Source: SZUA-430 sp044375275 (lineage in GTDB: Bacteria > Pseudomonadota > Alphaproteobacteria > Micropepsales > Micropepsaceae). From it: 13,018 bases of DNA. Position 1 is the first letter of the stretch, and each line of letters begins with the position of its first letter. The notes below the pieces were generated by a model. It saw nothing but the letters and a program-made list of their open reading frames with translations, was not told the origin of the DNA and did not search any database. Location of the stretch: the NCBI GenBank assembly GCA_044375275.1, contig JBILMZ010000086.1:1-13018 (forward strand). The letters run 5' to 3'. The position numbers and the translations under genes are program-made. This document shows, piece by piece, positions 7,239 to 13,018 of the stretch.

Positions 7239-7738
7239 TCACCCCCATGAAGATCGCCTCGCTGCCCGAAGGCCGCCGCCTGACCGAACCCATGACGGCC
7301 ATCGTCACCTTCTTCGGCGCCGGCTTGCTGCCCGTTGCCCCGGGAACCTGGGGATCGCTGGCCGCCCTGCCCTTCGGCATTTTGCTGGCATGGATCGGCG
7401 GCTGGCAGCTTCTGCTGGTGGCAGCTGTTGCGGCAGCAGGCGTCGGCTACATGGCAACCGATGCCTATGTCCATCTCACCGGGCGCGAAGACCCGCCGGA
7501 AGCGGTAATCGACGAAGTCGCAACCCAATGGATGGTCATGGCCTTCGTGCCGATGACAGTGGTAGGCGTTCTCTGCGCGTTTTTCATGTTTCGCCTCTTC
7601 GACACGATCAAGCCATGGCCCGCAAGCTGGGCGGACCAGGAGCTCGAAGGTGGTGCCGGCGTGATGCTGGATGACCTGATCGCCGGCGTGTTTGCGATCC
7701 CGCCTTTGCTGGCGCTCGATATCATGGGATTCTTCTGA
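7235..7738 (+). CDS. pgpA: Phosphatidylglycerophosphatase A
   Basis: PgpA removes the phosphate of phosphatidylglycerol phosphate in the inner membrane, the last step of phosphatidylglycerol synthesis. The 167-residue protein has the family motif GAGLLPVAPGTWGSLAALP (about 29-47). Hydrophobic segments lie at about 42-60, 65-80 and 102-120, and the acidic motif DEVATQW is near 90. The distinctive stretch FRLFDTIKPWPASWADQ precedes GGAGVMLDDLIAG, which holds conserved aspartates. The ATG at 7235 overlaps the ispDF stop (ATGA), implying coupling. Met5 at 7247 is an alternative start. The length matches the family. It is followed within one base by pncC. Confidence 0.95.
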   Translation: MITPMKIASLPEGRRLTEPMTAIVTFFGAGLLPVAPGTWGSLAALPFGILLAWIGGWQLLLVAAVAAAGVGYMATDAYVHLTGREDPPEAVIDEVATQWMVMAFVPMTVVGVLCAFFMFRLFDTIKPWPASWADQELEGGAGVMLDDLIAGVFAIPPLLALDIMGFF

Positions 7739-7739
7739 A

Positions 7740-8234
7740 GTGTCGACAGGCTCTCATCAGCAACTCGCCGAACGCGTACTCGCCGAGGCGCGCAAACGCG
7801 GGCTGAAGATCGCCACTGCCGAAAGCTGCACCGGCGGCATGGTCAGTGCCGCCCTGACCGACATTGCAGGCTCGTCAGACGTCTTCGAGCGCGGCTTCGT
7901 GACCTACTCCAATGAAGCAAAGCAGGCCATGCTGGGCGTGCCCGCCGAAACCATCGCCGCACACGGCGCTGTCAGCACCGATACTGCGCGCGCCATGGCC
8001 GAAGGTGCAATCCGCAACTCCCGTGCGGACATCGCGGTGGCGATCACTGGCGTGGCAGGCCCAGGCGGTGGTTCGGCAGAAAAGCCGGTCGGCCTCGTTT
8101 GCTTTGCGATTGCACGGAAGGACAAGGCAACACTGGACCACCGCCAGCTATTCGCGGACGGCGGACGCACCGCGATCAGGCTGGACGCAACGCGAATGGC
8201 CCTTGAAATGCTGCTGAACGCCACGACACGCTAG
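7740..8234 (+). CDS. pncC: PncC nicotinamide-nucleotide amidase (CinA C-terminal family)
   Basis: PncC hydrolyses nicotinamide mononucleotide to nicotinate mononucleotide, salvaging NAD breakdown products. The 164-residue protein is the stand-alone C-terminal domain of CinA, with no N-terminal MoaB-like domain. The motif ATAESCTGGMVSAALTD carries Ser29, the expected nucleophile. Also visible are GFVTYSNEAKQAMLGV and the glycine-rich AITGVAGPGGGSAEKPVG. I chose the GTG at 7740 because it lies one base after the pgpA stop, has GGGA (7726-7729) 10 bases upstream and gives the normal family length. The in-frame ATG at 7692 would overlap pgpA by 47 bases and add a tail unlike the family. The final CTAG is shared with the opposite gene's stop. 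Confidence 0.92.
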   Translation: MSTGSHQQLAERVLAEARKRGLKIATAESCTGGMVSAALTDIAGSSDVFERGFVTYSNEAKQAMLGVPAETIAAHGAVSTDTARAMAEGAIRNSRADIAVAITGVAGPGGGSAEKPVGLVCFAIARKDKATLDHRQLFADGGRTAIRLDATRMALEMLLNATTR

Positions 8235-8728
8235 GTCGTGCCTGTGGCCGTGTCCGGGTTGGGCTGCGTGGCCGGCGCCGCAGTGACCCCATAAATCTTG
8301 TGAGCGCGCTGCTCGAAGGATTCCGTCATCTTCCGGATGGCCCTGGTAAAGACGCCGCTGATCAGCGTCTCCAGCGTCTTGCTCTTGAACTTGAAATCGA
8401 TGTCGAAGTCGACCTCGCACCCCTTGTCATTCGCGATGAAGACCCAGCGATTGGTGAGGTGCTCGAAGGGTCCCTGGAGATATTCGATGACGATCGTGTT
8501 GTCGGCCGGGCTCAACTTCACGCGGCTCGTATACTGTTCACGGAAAGCAGCAAAGGCCGCGATGAGGTCAGCCGTAAAAGAGAACTCATCACGCGACCTT
8601 ATACGCGTCGCGACGCACCACGGCAGGAATTCCGGATAGCGCTCGACATCCGCGACCAGGGCAAACATCTGTTCCGGTGAATACGGAACCTGGCGCTTTT
8701 CATGATGACGTGGCAATCGAACCGCCAT
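8231..8728 (-). CDS. Coq10/RatA family START-domain protein
   Basis: This 165-residue protein resembles the Coq10/RatA branch of the START (SRPBCC) fold. Members bind ubiquinone in respiration (Coq10) or, in E. coli, were reported as the ribosome-association toxin RatA. In alphaproteobacteria a ubiquinone-binding role is the more usual assumption. Visible family features are PYSPEQMFALVADVERYPEFLPWC near the N-terminus, YLQGPFEHLTNRW in the middle and a C-terminal helix with FTRAIRKMTESFEQRA. No membrane segment is seen. The ATG at 8728 is a conservative start and overlaps lipA by 29 bases. A TTG at 8716 would begin MPRHHEKR, closer to how family members usually begin. The gene probably shares a transcript with lipA. 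A partner antitoxin gene is not evident. Confidence 0.88.
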   Translation of the reverse strand: MAVRLPRHHEKRQVPYSPEQMFALVADVERYPEFLPWCVATRIRSRDEFSFTADLIAAFAAFREQYTSRVKLSPADNTIVIEYLQGPFEHLTNRWVFIANDKGCEVDFDIDFKFKSKTLETLISGVFTRAIRKMTESFEQRAHKIYGVTAAPATQPNPDTATGTT

Positions 8729-9683
8729 TGAGCTGGGCCTGGCGCGCGGCACGCAGTTTCTCGAAGTCGTCGCCGGCAAGATAGGAAGACCGCGTGAGCG
8801 GAGTCGCCGCAACCATCAGGAATCCTTTCGCGCGCGCGATCTCCGCGAGACCCTCAAACTCTTCCGGCGTCCAGAAGCGGTCGATCGCTGCATGGCGCGG
8901 TGAAGGCTGCAGGTATTGCCCGATGGTGATGAAATCAACGCCGGCAGCGCGCAGGTCATCCATCACCTGCATGATTTCCTCGCGCGTCTCGCCGAGGCCA
9001 ACCATCAGTCCCGACTTCGTGAAGGTCGCGCGATCAACTTCCTTTGCCTGTTGCAGCAACCGGAGGCTTACGAAGTAACGCGCACCCGGCCGGATCTTCA
9101 GATAGAGCCGTGGCACAGTCTCGAGGTTATGGTTGAACACGTCGGGACCGGCTGCGATGACTGTCTCCAGTGCGCCGGGCTTGCGCAGGAAGTCCGGCGT
9201 GAGAACTTCAATCGTGGTCTTCGGCGACGCCTGCCGGATGGCACGGATGGTATGTGAAAAATGCGCGGCGCCACCATCGCCGAGGTCGTCCCGGTCAACG
9301 GAAGTGATCACGACATGCTCGAGCCCAAGCTGGGCGACGGCGGCAGCAACCTTGTCGGGCTCGCCGGCATCGAGCTGGCCAGGAATTCCCGTCTTGACGT
9401 CACAGAACGCGCAGGCGCGCGTGCAGGTGTCGCCCATGATCATGAATGTCGCGTGCTTCTTGGACCAGCACTCCCCGATGTTCGGGCAGCCAGCTTCCTC
9501 GCACACGGTATGCAGGCCGTGCTCGCGCACGATGGCCTTCGTCTCGGAAAACACCTTCGATCCTGGTGCTTTGACGCGTATCCAATCCGGCTTGCGTTGA
9601 ATGGGGTTAACGGGCCGGTCGCGCTTTTCCGGGTGCCGGAGGGCGCGCAGGTCTTTGCTGTTCTGGTCGAAAACGGTGGGCAT
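8700..9683 (-). CDS. lipA: Lipoyl synthase LipA (radical SAM)
   Basis: LipA inserts two sulfurs into the octanoyl group on E2 and H-protein lipoyl domains, giving the lipoate cofactor of pyruvate and 2-oxoglutarate dehydrogenases. The 327-residue protein has both iron-sulfur cluster motifs. The auxiliary cluster is CEEAGCPNIGEC (C61, C66, C72) and the radical-SAM cluster is CTRACAFC (C87, C91, C94). The C-terminal serine ligand motif is TRSSYLAGDDF. The chosen start is MPTVFDQNSKDLRALRHPEK at 9683, which gives normal family length. The frame stays open upstream to an ATG at 9821, but the extra 46 residues do not look like LipA. The Shine-Dalgarno is weak. The end overlaps the Coq10/RatA gene. 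Confidence 0.97.
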   Translation of the reverse strand: MPTVFDQNSKDLRALRHPEKRDRPVNPIQRKPDWIRVKAPGSKVFSETKAIVREHGLHTVCEEAGCPNIGECWSKKHATFMIMGDTCTRACAFCDVKTGIPGQLDAGEPDKVAAAVAQLGLEHVVITSVDRDDLGDGGAAHFSHTIRAIRQASPKTTIEVLTPDFLRKPGALETVIAAGPDVFNHNLETVPRLYLKIRPGARYFVSLRLLQQAKEVDRATFTKSGLMVGLGETREEIMQVMDDLRAAGVDFITIGQYLQPSPRHAAIDRFWTPEEFEGLAEIARAKGFLMVAATPLTRSSYLAGDDFEKLRAARQAQLNGGSIATSS

Positions 9684-9707
9684 GGCGCACCATATACGCT
9701 GAAAACG

Positions 9708-9780
9708 GGAGAATCGACCACGTGGCCATTCATCCCCGTGGAGAATCCCGTTAACTTCAAGGCCGGATTCGCGGGATTCT
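9708..9780. repeat. Repeated GGAGAATC motif and 9-bp inverted repeat upstream of lipA
   Basis: In the divergent spacer between lipA and the synthetase gene, GGAGAATC occurs at 9708-9715 and again exactly 32 bases later at 9740-9747. AGAATCCCG (9742-9750) has a perfect reverse complement CGGGATTCT at 9772-9780, again 32 bases on, leaving a 21-base loop. GGATTC also repeats directly at 9765-9770 and 9774-9779. The spacing of about three helical turns could suit tandem protein binding, or the inverted repeat could form an RNA hairpin in a lipA leader. No T-run follows on either strand, so it is not a simple terminator. Confidence 0.35.
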
Positions 9781-9806
9781 TTCCGCAAAACTAACCCAGG
9801 CCTTGC

Positions 9807-9835
9807 TTGAGACTTGGGCAATGTTACCTTATCTG
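9807..9835 (+). promoter_or_regulatory. Candidate promoter of the acyl-ACP synthetase gene
   Basis: TTGAGA (9807-9812, 5/6 match to TTGACA) and TATCTG (9830-9835, weak -10) are separated by 17 bases. They lie about 44 bases before the ATG, giving a plausible short leader that contains the strong Shine-Dalgarno. Judged by eye against the sigma-70 consensus only. Confidence 0.35.
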
Positions 9836-9866
9836 AAATAAATCGTGAGCGGCGCTAGACCGCAAT

Positions 9867-9872
9867 GGAGGA
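9867..9872 (+). promoter_or_regulatory. Strong ribosome binding site of the acyl-ACP synthetase gene
   Basis: GGAGGA ends 6 bases before the ATG at 9879. It is the best Shine-Dalgarno on the plus strand of this window and fixes the start of the gene. The plus-strand genes ispDF, pgpA and pncC have weak sites by comparison, so this gene may be translated more actively. Confidence 0.7.
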
Positions 9873-9878
9873 AAGCTC

Positions 9879-11489
9879 ATGTCTGTTCCTGCATTCCAAT
9901 CGGAATCTTCCCGATCCCCGTTCGATATCAAACGCACGCAAAAGTCGCTGATCTCGGCACTGATCGAGGCCCGCAGCAAGTTCGGTGGAAAGACGGTGGC
10001 CATCTGGGACGCCGATGACCGCCAGATCACCTATGACGAGATCGTCCGCGCGTCCTTCGCCCTCGGCAGCGCCATGCGCAAATATGCCAAGCCCAAGGAA
10101 AGCGTGGGCGTGATGCTCCCGACCGGCGTGGGCTCGGTCCTCGCCTTCTTTGCCATTCACGCCTTTGGCCGCGTGCCGGCCATGCTGAACTTCACGGCAG
10201 GTGCCCGCAACCTCAAGGCCGCCTGCGCCGCCGGCGAGATCAAGGTCATCGCGACCGCTCGACGCTTCGTCGAGCTCGCCAAGCTCGAGCAGCTCATTGA
10301 AGAACTGTCGACAGTCGCGACCATCGTCTACCTCGAAGACGTGCGCGAGAAACTGTCCATCGTCGACAAGGCCGCAGCCATCATCGGCTCGCTTCTGCCT
10401 GCATGGGTCTTCGAGAAATGGCCCCACCACGACGAAACGGCGGTCATCCTTTTTACTTCAGGGACGGAGGGCGACCCCAAGGGTGTGGTGCTCAGCCACG
10501 GCAACGTGCTCGCCAACATTGAACAGGTGCGTGCCCATATCGACCTCTACCCAGGGACCGACGTCCTGTTTAACCCGCTGCCCACATTCCACTGCTTTGG
10601 CCTGACGGTTGGCGCACTGATGCCGCTTCTGGTCGGCATCAAGACGGTGTGCCATCCCTCCCCGCTTCACGTGAAGGAAATCACCAAGCGCGTGCGCGTG
10701 ACCAAGGCGACGATCCTTCTCGCGACAGACACATTCATTTCGCAATACGCGCGCGCCAGCGACGAAGGCGACCTGGCCTCACTGCGCCTCGCCGTCTGCG
10801 GTGCTGAACGCGTCCGCGATGAAACACGCGCCCTCCTCCGCCGCCGCTGCAACATGGAAATCCTCGAAGGCTACGGCGTGACGGAAGCCGCTCCCGTCGT
10901 TGCCGCCAACCAGCCCGGCGCCAACAAGCTGGGCACGGTAGGCAAGCTGATGGCAGGCATGGAGTACCGACTCGAACCGGTCGAAGGCATCCCGAATGCC
11001 GGCCGCCTCTATGTCCGTGGTCCCAATGTCATGAAGGGCTACCTGAAGCCCGACCAGCCCGGCGTGCTGCATCCCCTGGCGGATGGCTGGCACGACACGA
11101 GCGACGTGGTGGCGATCGATGATGACGGCTTCATCGCCATCCGGGGTCGCGTGAAGCGCTTCGCCAAGATCGGCGGCGAAATGGTCTCCCTGGCGGTTGT
11201 CGAAAACTGCGCCTCGGCGCTGTGGCCCGACAACATGCATGCTTCTGTCGCGTTGCCCGACGGGCGCAAGGGCGAACAGATCGTGCTCATCACCGACGCC
11301 AAAGCCGCGAACCGTGCTGAAATCGTCGCTTGGGCGCAGAACCACGGCGTGCCGGAACTTTCAGTCCCGAGGCGCGTCATCATCGTGGACCAGGTACCGG
11401 TACTTGGCACAGGCAAGACCGATTATGGCTCGGTAACGCGCGTCGCCAAGGAGCACGTCGCCGCTCTCGAAGCCCGCGCAGCGGAGTAG
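9879..11489 (+). CDS. Stand-alone Aas-type acyl-ACP synthetase (AMP-forming)
   Basis: This 536-residue adenylate-forming enzyme probably activates fatty acids with ATP and loads them on acyl carrier protein for lysophospholipid repair. It resembles the C-terminal synthetase half of E. coli Aas along its length: PAMLNFTAGARNLK (about 100-113), YLEDVREKL, the P-loop ILFTSGTEGDPKG (190-202), LPTFHCFGLTVG, CGAERV, ILEGYGVTEAAPVV (328-341), GRVKRFAKIGGEMVSL (423-438), HGVPELSVPR and the catalytic Lys513 in LGTGKTDYGS. The usual hinge TGD is here WHDTSD (404-409). The acyltransferase and transporter parts found in fused Aas proteins are absent, and neither neighbour supplies them. The start is fixed by GGAGGA 6 bases upstream. 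Substrate and acceptor are inferred from the family; another carboxylic acid or CoA cannot be excluded. Confidence 0.85.
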   Translation: MSVPAFQSESSRSPFDIKRTQKSLISALIEARSKFGGKTVAIWDADDRQITYDEIVRASFALGSAMRKYAKPKESVGVMLPTGVGSVLAFFAIHAFGRVPAMLNFTAGARNLKAACAAGEIKVIATARRFVELAKLEQLIEELSTVATIVYLEDVREKLSIVDKAAAIIGSLLPAWVFEKWPHHDETAVILFTSGTEGDPKGVVLSHGNVLANIEQVRAHIDLYPGTDVLFNPLPTFHCFGLTVGALMPLLVGIKTVCHPSPLHVKEITKRVRVTKATILLATDTFISQYARASDEGDLASLRLAVCGAERVRDETRALLRRRCNMEILEGYGVTEAAPVVAANQPGANKLGTVGKLMAGMEYRLEPVEGIPNAGRLYVRGPNVMKGYLKPDQPGVLHPLADGWHDTSDVVAIDDDGFIAIRGRVKRFAKIGGEMVSLAVVENCASALWPDNMHASVALPDGRKGEQIVLITDAKAANRAEIVAWAQNHGVPELSVPRRVIIVDQVPVLGTGKTDYGSVTRVAKEHVAALEARAAE

Positions 11490-11555
11490 CGAAGAAATCT
11501 CAGAAACCGCCAACGATGCCTGCTTCCGAATTCTGCGTTCTGCTGGTGCTAAAAA

Positions 11556-12392
11556 ATGAATGAAGGCCCTGTTGCGTCGCCACTCCCGATCTCTTGCTAC
11601 ATCAGAACGAAGAACGAAGAGCACTTCATCGAGAAAACCATTCTCGCCGCACGGAAGATCTGTGCCGAAGTCATCATTGTCGACAGTGGTTCCACGGATC
11701 GAACTGTCGCTCTGGCAAAGGCTGCAGGGGCACGTATCGTCCACCAGCCTTGGCTGGGAAACGGATTCCAGAAGCGAGCGGGCGAAGACGCGTGCAACAA
11801 TGACTGGGTTCTTGACCTGGACGCCGACGAAGTCATTTCACCGGAACTCGCGGAAGAAATTCGAACCGAGTTCGCTGAACTGAAGCCAAAGCACTCGGTC
11901 TATCAGGTCAAGCTGATAACAGTGCCACCCGTTGGCGAACCCTGGCACAATTTTTTGGTCGTCGTCCGCTACAAGCTCTACGACCGTCGCCTGCATCGCA
12001 TGCCAGCCAGTGCAGCGTGGGATCAGATGGAACTTTCCGCCGGAACAACATTTGGCGTGCTGAAAGGTGTGCTCTGGCATTTTTCGTTCCGAAATCTCGA
12101 GCACATCGTGGAAAAGCTCAATGGTGTAAGCACGCGACGTGCTCAATCCACAAAGGAAGTGTCTGCCTGGTCCATGCAGATGCGGATATTTTTCGCGATG
12201 CCATTCTACTTCTTCAAGGCCTACATAGTCAGGGGAAGATGGAGAGCCGGAACCTATGGCTATGCAATGGCCCGGATATCCGCTTACGGCAGGTGGCTGC
12301 GTGACGCCAAACGGTATGAGGCGTGGATGATCCGCAACGAAAACCGCAAATCCGCCAGCTTGGCGGAGCAGAAATCAGTCAGCAACGACTAG
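11556..12392 (+). CDS. Family 2 glycosyltransferase, WaaE/KdtX-like
   Basis: This 278-residue protein has a GT-A fold start, PISCYIRTKNEEHFIEKTI. The nucleotide-binding VDSGSTDRT is at 42-50, and the metal-binding acidic motif DLDADEVISPEL (87-98) contains the DxD-like element. The layout resembles the WaaE/KdtX beta-1,4-glucosyltransferase group that adds sugars to the LPS inner core or capsule. The C-terminal half has a basic and aromatic stretch (about 200-240, including FFAMPFYFFKAYIVRGRWR) that may associate with the inner membrane. Donor and acceptor sugars cannot be told from sequence. The ATG at 11556 follows a 66-base gap after the synthetase gene and has only a weak upstream GGTG. 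The coding sequence looks more A/T-rich than its left neighbours. Its last 18 bases overlap the convergent glycosyltransferase gene. Confidence 0.87.
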   Translation: MNEGPVASPLPISCYIRTKNEEHFIEKTILAARKICAEVIIVDSGSTDRTVALAKAAGARIVHQPWLGNGFQKRAGEDACNNDWVLDLDADEVISPELAEEIRTEFAELKPKHSVYQVKLITVPPVGEPWHNFLVVVRYKLYDRRLHRMPASAAWDQMELSAGTTFGVLKGVLWHFSFRNLEHIVEKLNGVSTRRAQSTKEVSAWSMQMRIFFAMPFYFFKAYIVRGRWRAGTYGYAMARISAYGRWLRDAKRYEAWMIRNENRKSASLAEQKSVSND

Positions 12393-13018
12393 AGAATTGA
12401 ACACGTCCTGCAGGCGACGATCAAACCGGGCTGTACTGAACTCGTCACTGCAAATCCTGTCATGACCCGCAGCAGACAGCTTCATCCGGAGAGCCTGGGA
12501 CTCCATCAAACCAGAGACATGGCTGCTCAGGGCGTCTACATCTCCAGGCTCAAACATCAACGCTGCCGGACTGCTTCCCACGATCTGCAGCGGCCCATTG
12601 CACGCCGAAGCGACGCATGGAACGCCGTGCGCCATCATTTCGCAGAGAGCATATCCAAAACTCTCCACGCGCGAGGTGAGGCAGTAAATATCAGTTCTGT
12701 TGGCCAGATCAGAAACTGACTGCCACCCGATAAACTCGGCAGGATCTCCCAGTTGAGCATTCAACTGGCGCAACTGCGTCTCTTGCTCTCCCGCGCCGGC
12801 AATCAAAAACAATGCCGATGGGTAGACGCTCTTCAATCTGCCCGCCATCTGGATGAAGTCCTCCACACCCTTGCGGGCAACCAGCCTGGCAGCGGTAGAC
12901 ACCACCAGTGGGCCATTTTCTCGCTTCAAGAACAGGTTTTCCGACTGCGGACACTCAAAATAGTGGGGAAGCAAGTGAACACTGACTTTGGGAAGGGCAA
13001 GTCTGGCAGCGTGTGCGG
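12375..13018 (-). CDS. Family 4-type glycosyltransferase, C-terminal part (runs off right edge)
   Basis: The frame is open from the right edge to the TGA at 12375, giving about 214 residues that form the C-terminal GT-B domain of a retaining glycosyltransferase. It reads through PKVSVHLLPHYFECP, then the strand LVVSTAARLVARKGVEDFI, FLIAGAGEQETQLRQL, EFIGWQSVSDLANRTDIYCL and the donor-binding ESFGYALCEMMAHGVPCVAS with the EX7E motif. These are hallmarks of family 4 transferases that build LPS O-antigen, core or exopolysaccharide. A TTG at 12974 is in frame but is internal: coding continues upstream of it, and the acceptor-binding N-terminal half lies outside the window. Substrate unknown. It faces the family 2 enzyme and overlaps its end by 18 bases. 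Confidence 0.9.
   Translation of the reverse strand, partial: AHAARLALPKVSVHLLPHYFECPQSENLFLKRENGPLVVSTAARLVARKGVEDFIQMAGRLKSVYPSALFLIAGAGEQETQLRQLNAQLGDPAEFIGWQSVSDLANRTDIYCLTSRVESFGYALCEMMAHGVPCVASACNGPLQIVGSSPAALMFEPGDVDALSSHVSGLMESQALRMKLSAAGHDRICSDEFSTARFDRRLQDVFNSLVVAD

Noticed and set aside
8231..8728. Complete RatA-type toxin-antitoxin pair
   Set aside because: The START-domain gene is present, but no small partner gene adjoins it: its neighbours are lipA and pncC. A housekeeping Coq10-like role is more likely in this setting.
9742..9780. Hairpin upstream of lipA as an intrinsic terminator
   Set aside because: The 9-bp stem has a 21-base loop and no T-run on either strand, and no gene ends here on either side.
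9684..9821. 46-residue N-terminal extension of LipA (start at 9821)
   Set aside because: The frame is open, but the extension does not resemble LipA N-termini and would overlap the synthetase promoter. Starting at 9683 gives the usual family length.
10779..11345. Minus-strand open frame (188 codons) within the acyl-ACP synthetase gene
   Set aside because: It is antisense to a region with well-conserved adenylation motifs, and its translation has no family features.

Overview
The window looks like ordinary chromosome from an alphaproteobacterium of moderately high GC. The evidence is a dusB-ntrB-ntrC operon followed by ntrY-ntrX, a fused ispDF gene opposite it, then pgpA and pncC, a Coq10/RatA-type gene next to lipA, and sequence resemblance to alphaproteobacterial families throughout. 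The genus cannot be fixed from the sequence. I see no tRNA, rRNA, CRISPR array, insertion sequence or prophage gene.

Minus strand, 1-5950, read right to left: dusB (tRNA dihydrouridine synthase), ntrB (nitrogen sensor kinase) and ntrC (response regulator) are joined by two 4-base ATGA overlaps. A 113-base gap holding a perfect 12-bp inverted repeat separates them from ntrY (membrane sensor kinase) and the first codons of ntrX. Together they form two histidine kinase/response regulator pairs. The most striking feature is in NtrC: its AAA+ domain keeps good Walker A and B motifs but lacks the segment that carries the GAFTGA sigma-54 contact loop.

Plus strand, 6081-8234: ispDF (isoprenoid precursors, MEP pathway), pgpA (phosphatidylglycerol synthesis) and pncC (NMN amidase, CinA C-terminal family) are packed end to end. 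A 130-base divergent spacer between dusB and ispDF holds a good dusB promoter candidate and an imperfect palindrome.

Minus strand, 8231-9683: lipA (lipoyl synthase) and a Coq10/RatA START-domain gene overlap by up to 29 bases. The Coq10/RatA gene and pncC, which converge, share one CTAG tetranucleotide as both stop codons.

Plus strand, 9879-12392: a stand-alone acyl-ACP synthetase resembling the C-terminal half of Aas has a strong Shine-Dalgarno and a plausible promoter. It is followed by a WaaE-like family 2 glycosyltransferase. A family 4-type glycosyltransferase (12375 to beyond the right edge) converges on it with an 18-base overlap. These two genes look more A/T-rich than the rest and may be the edge of an LPS or surface-polysaccharide locus.

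Most of the window is conserved housekeeping and regulatory sequence. The points worth a second look are the NtrC deletion, the ntrC-ntrY inverted repeat, the possibly leaderless dusB transcript, the lone Aas-type synthetase, and several unusually tight gene junctions.
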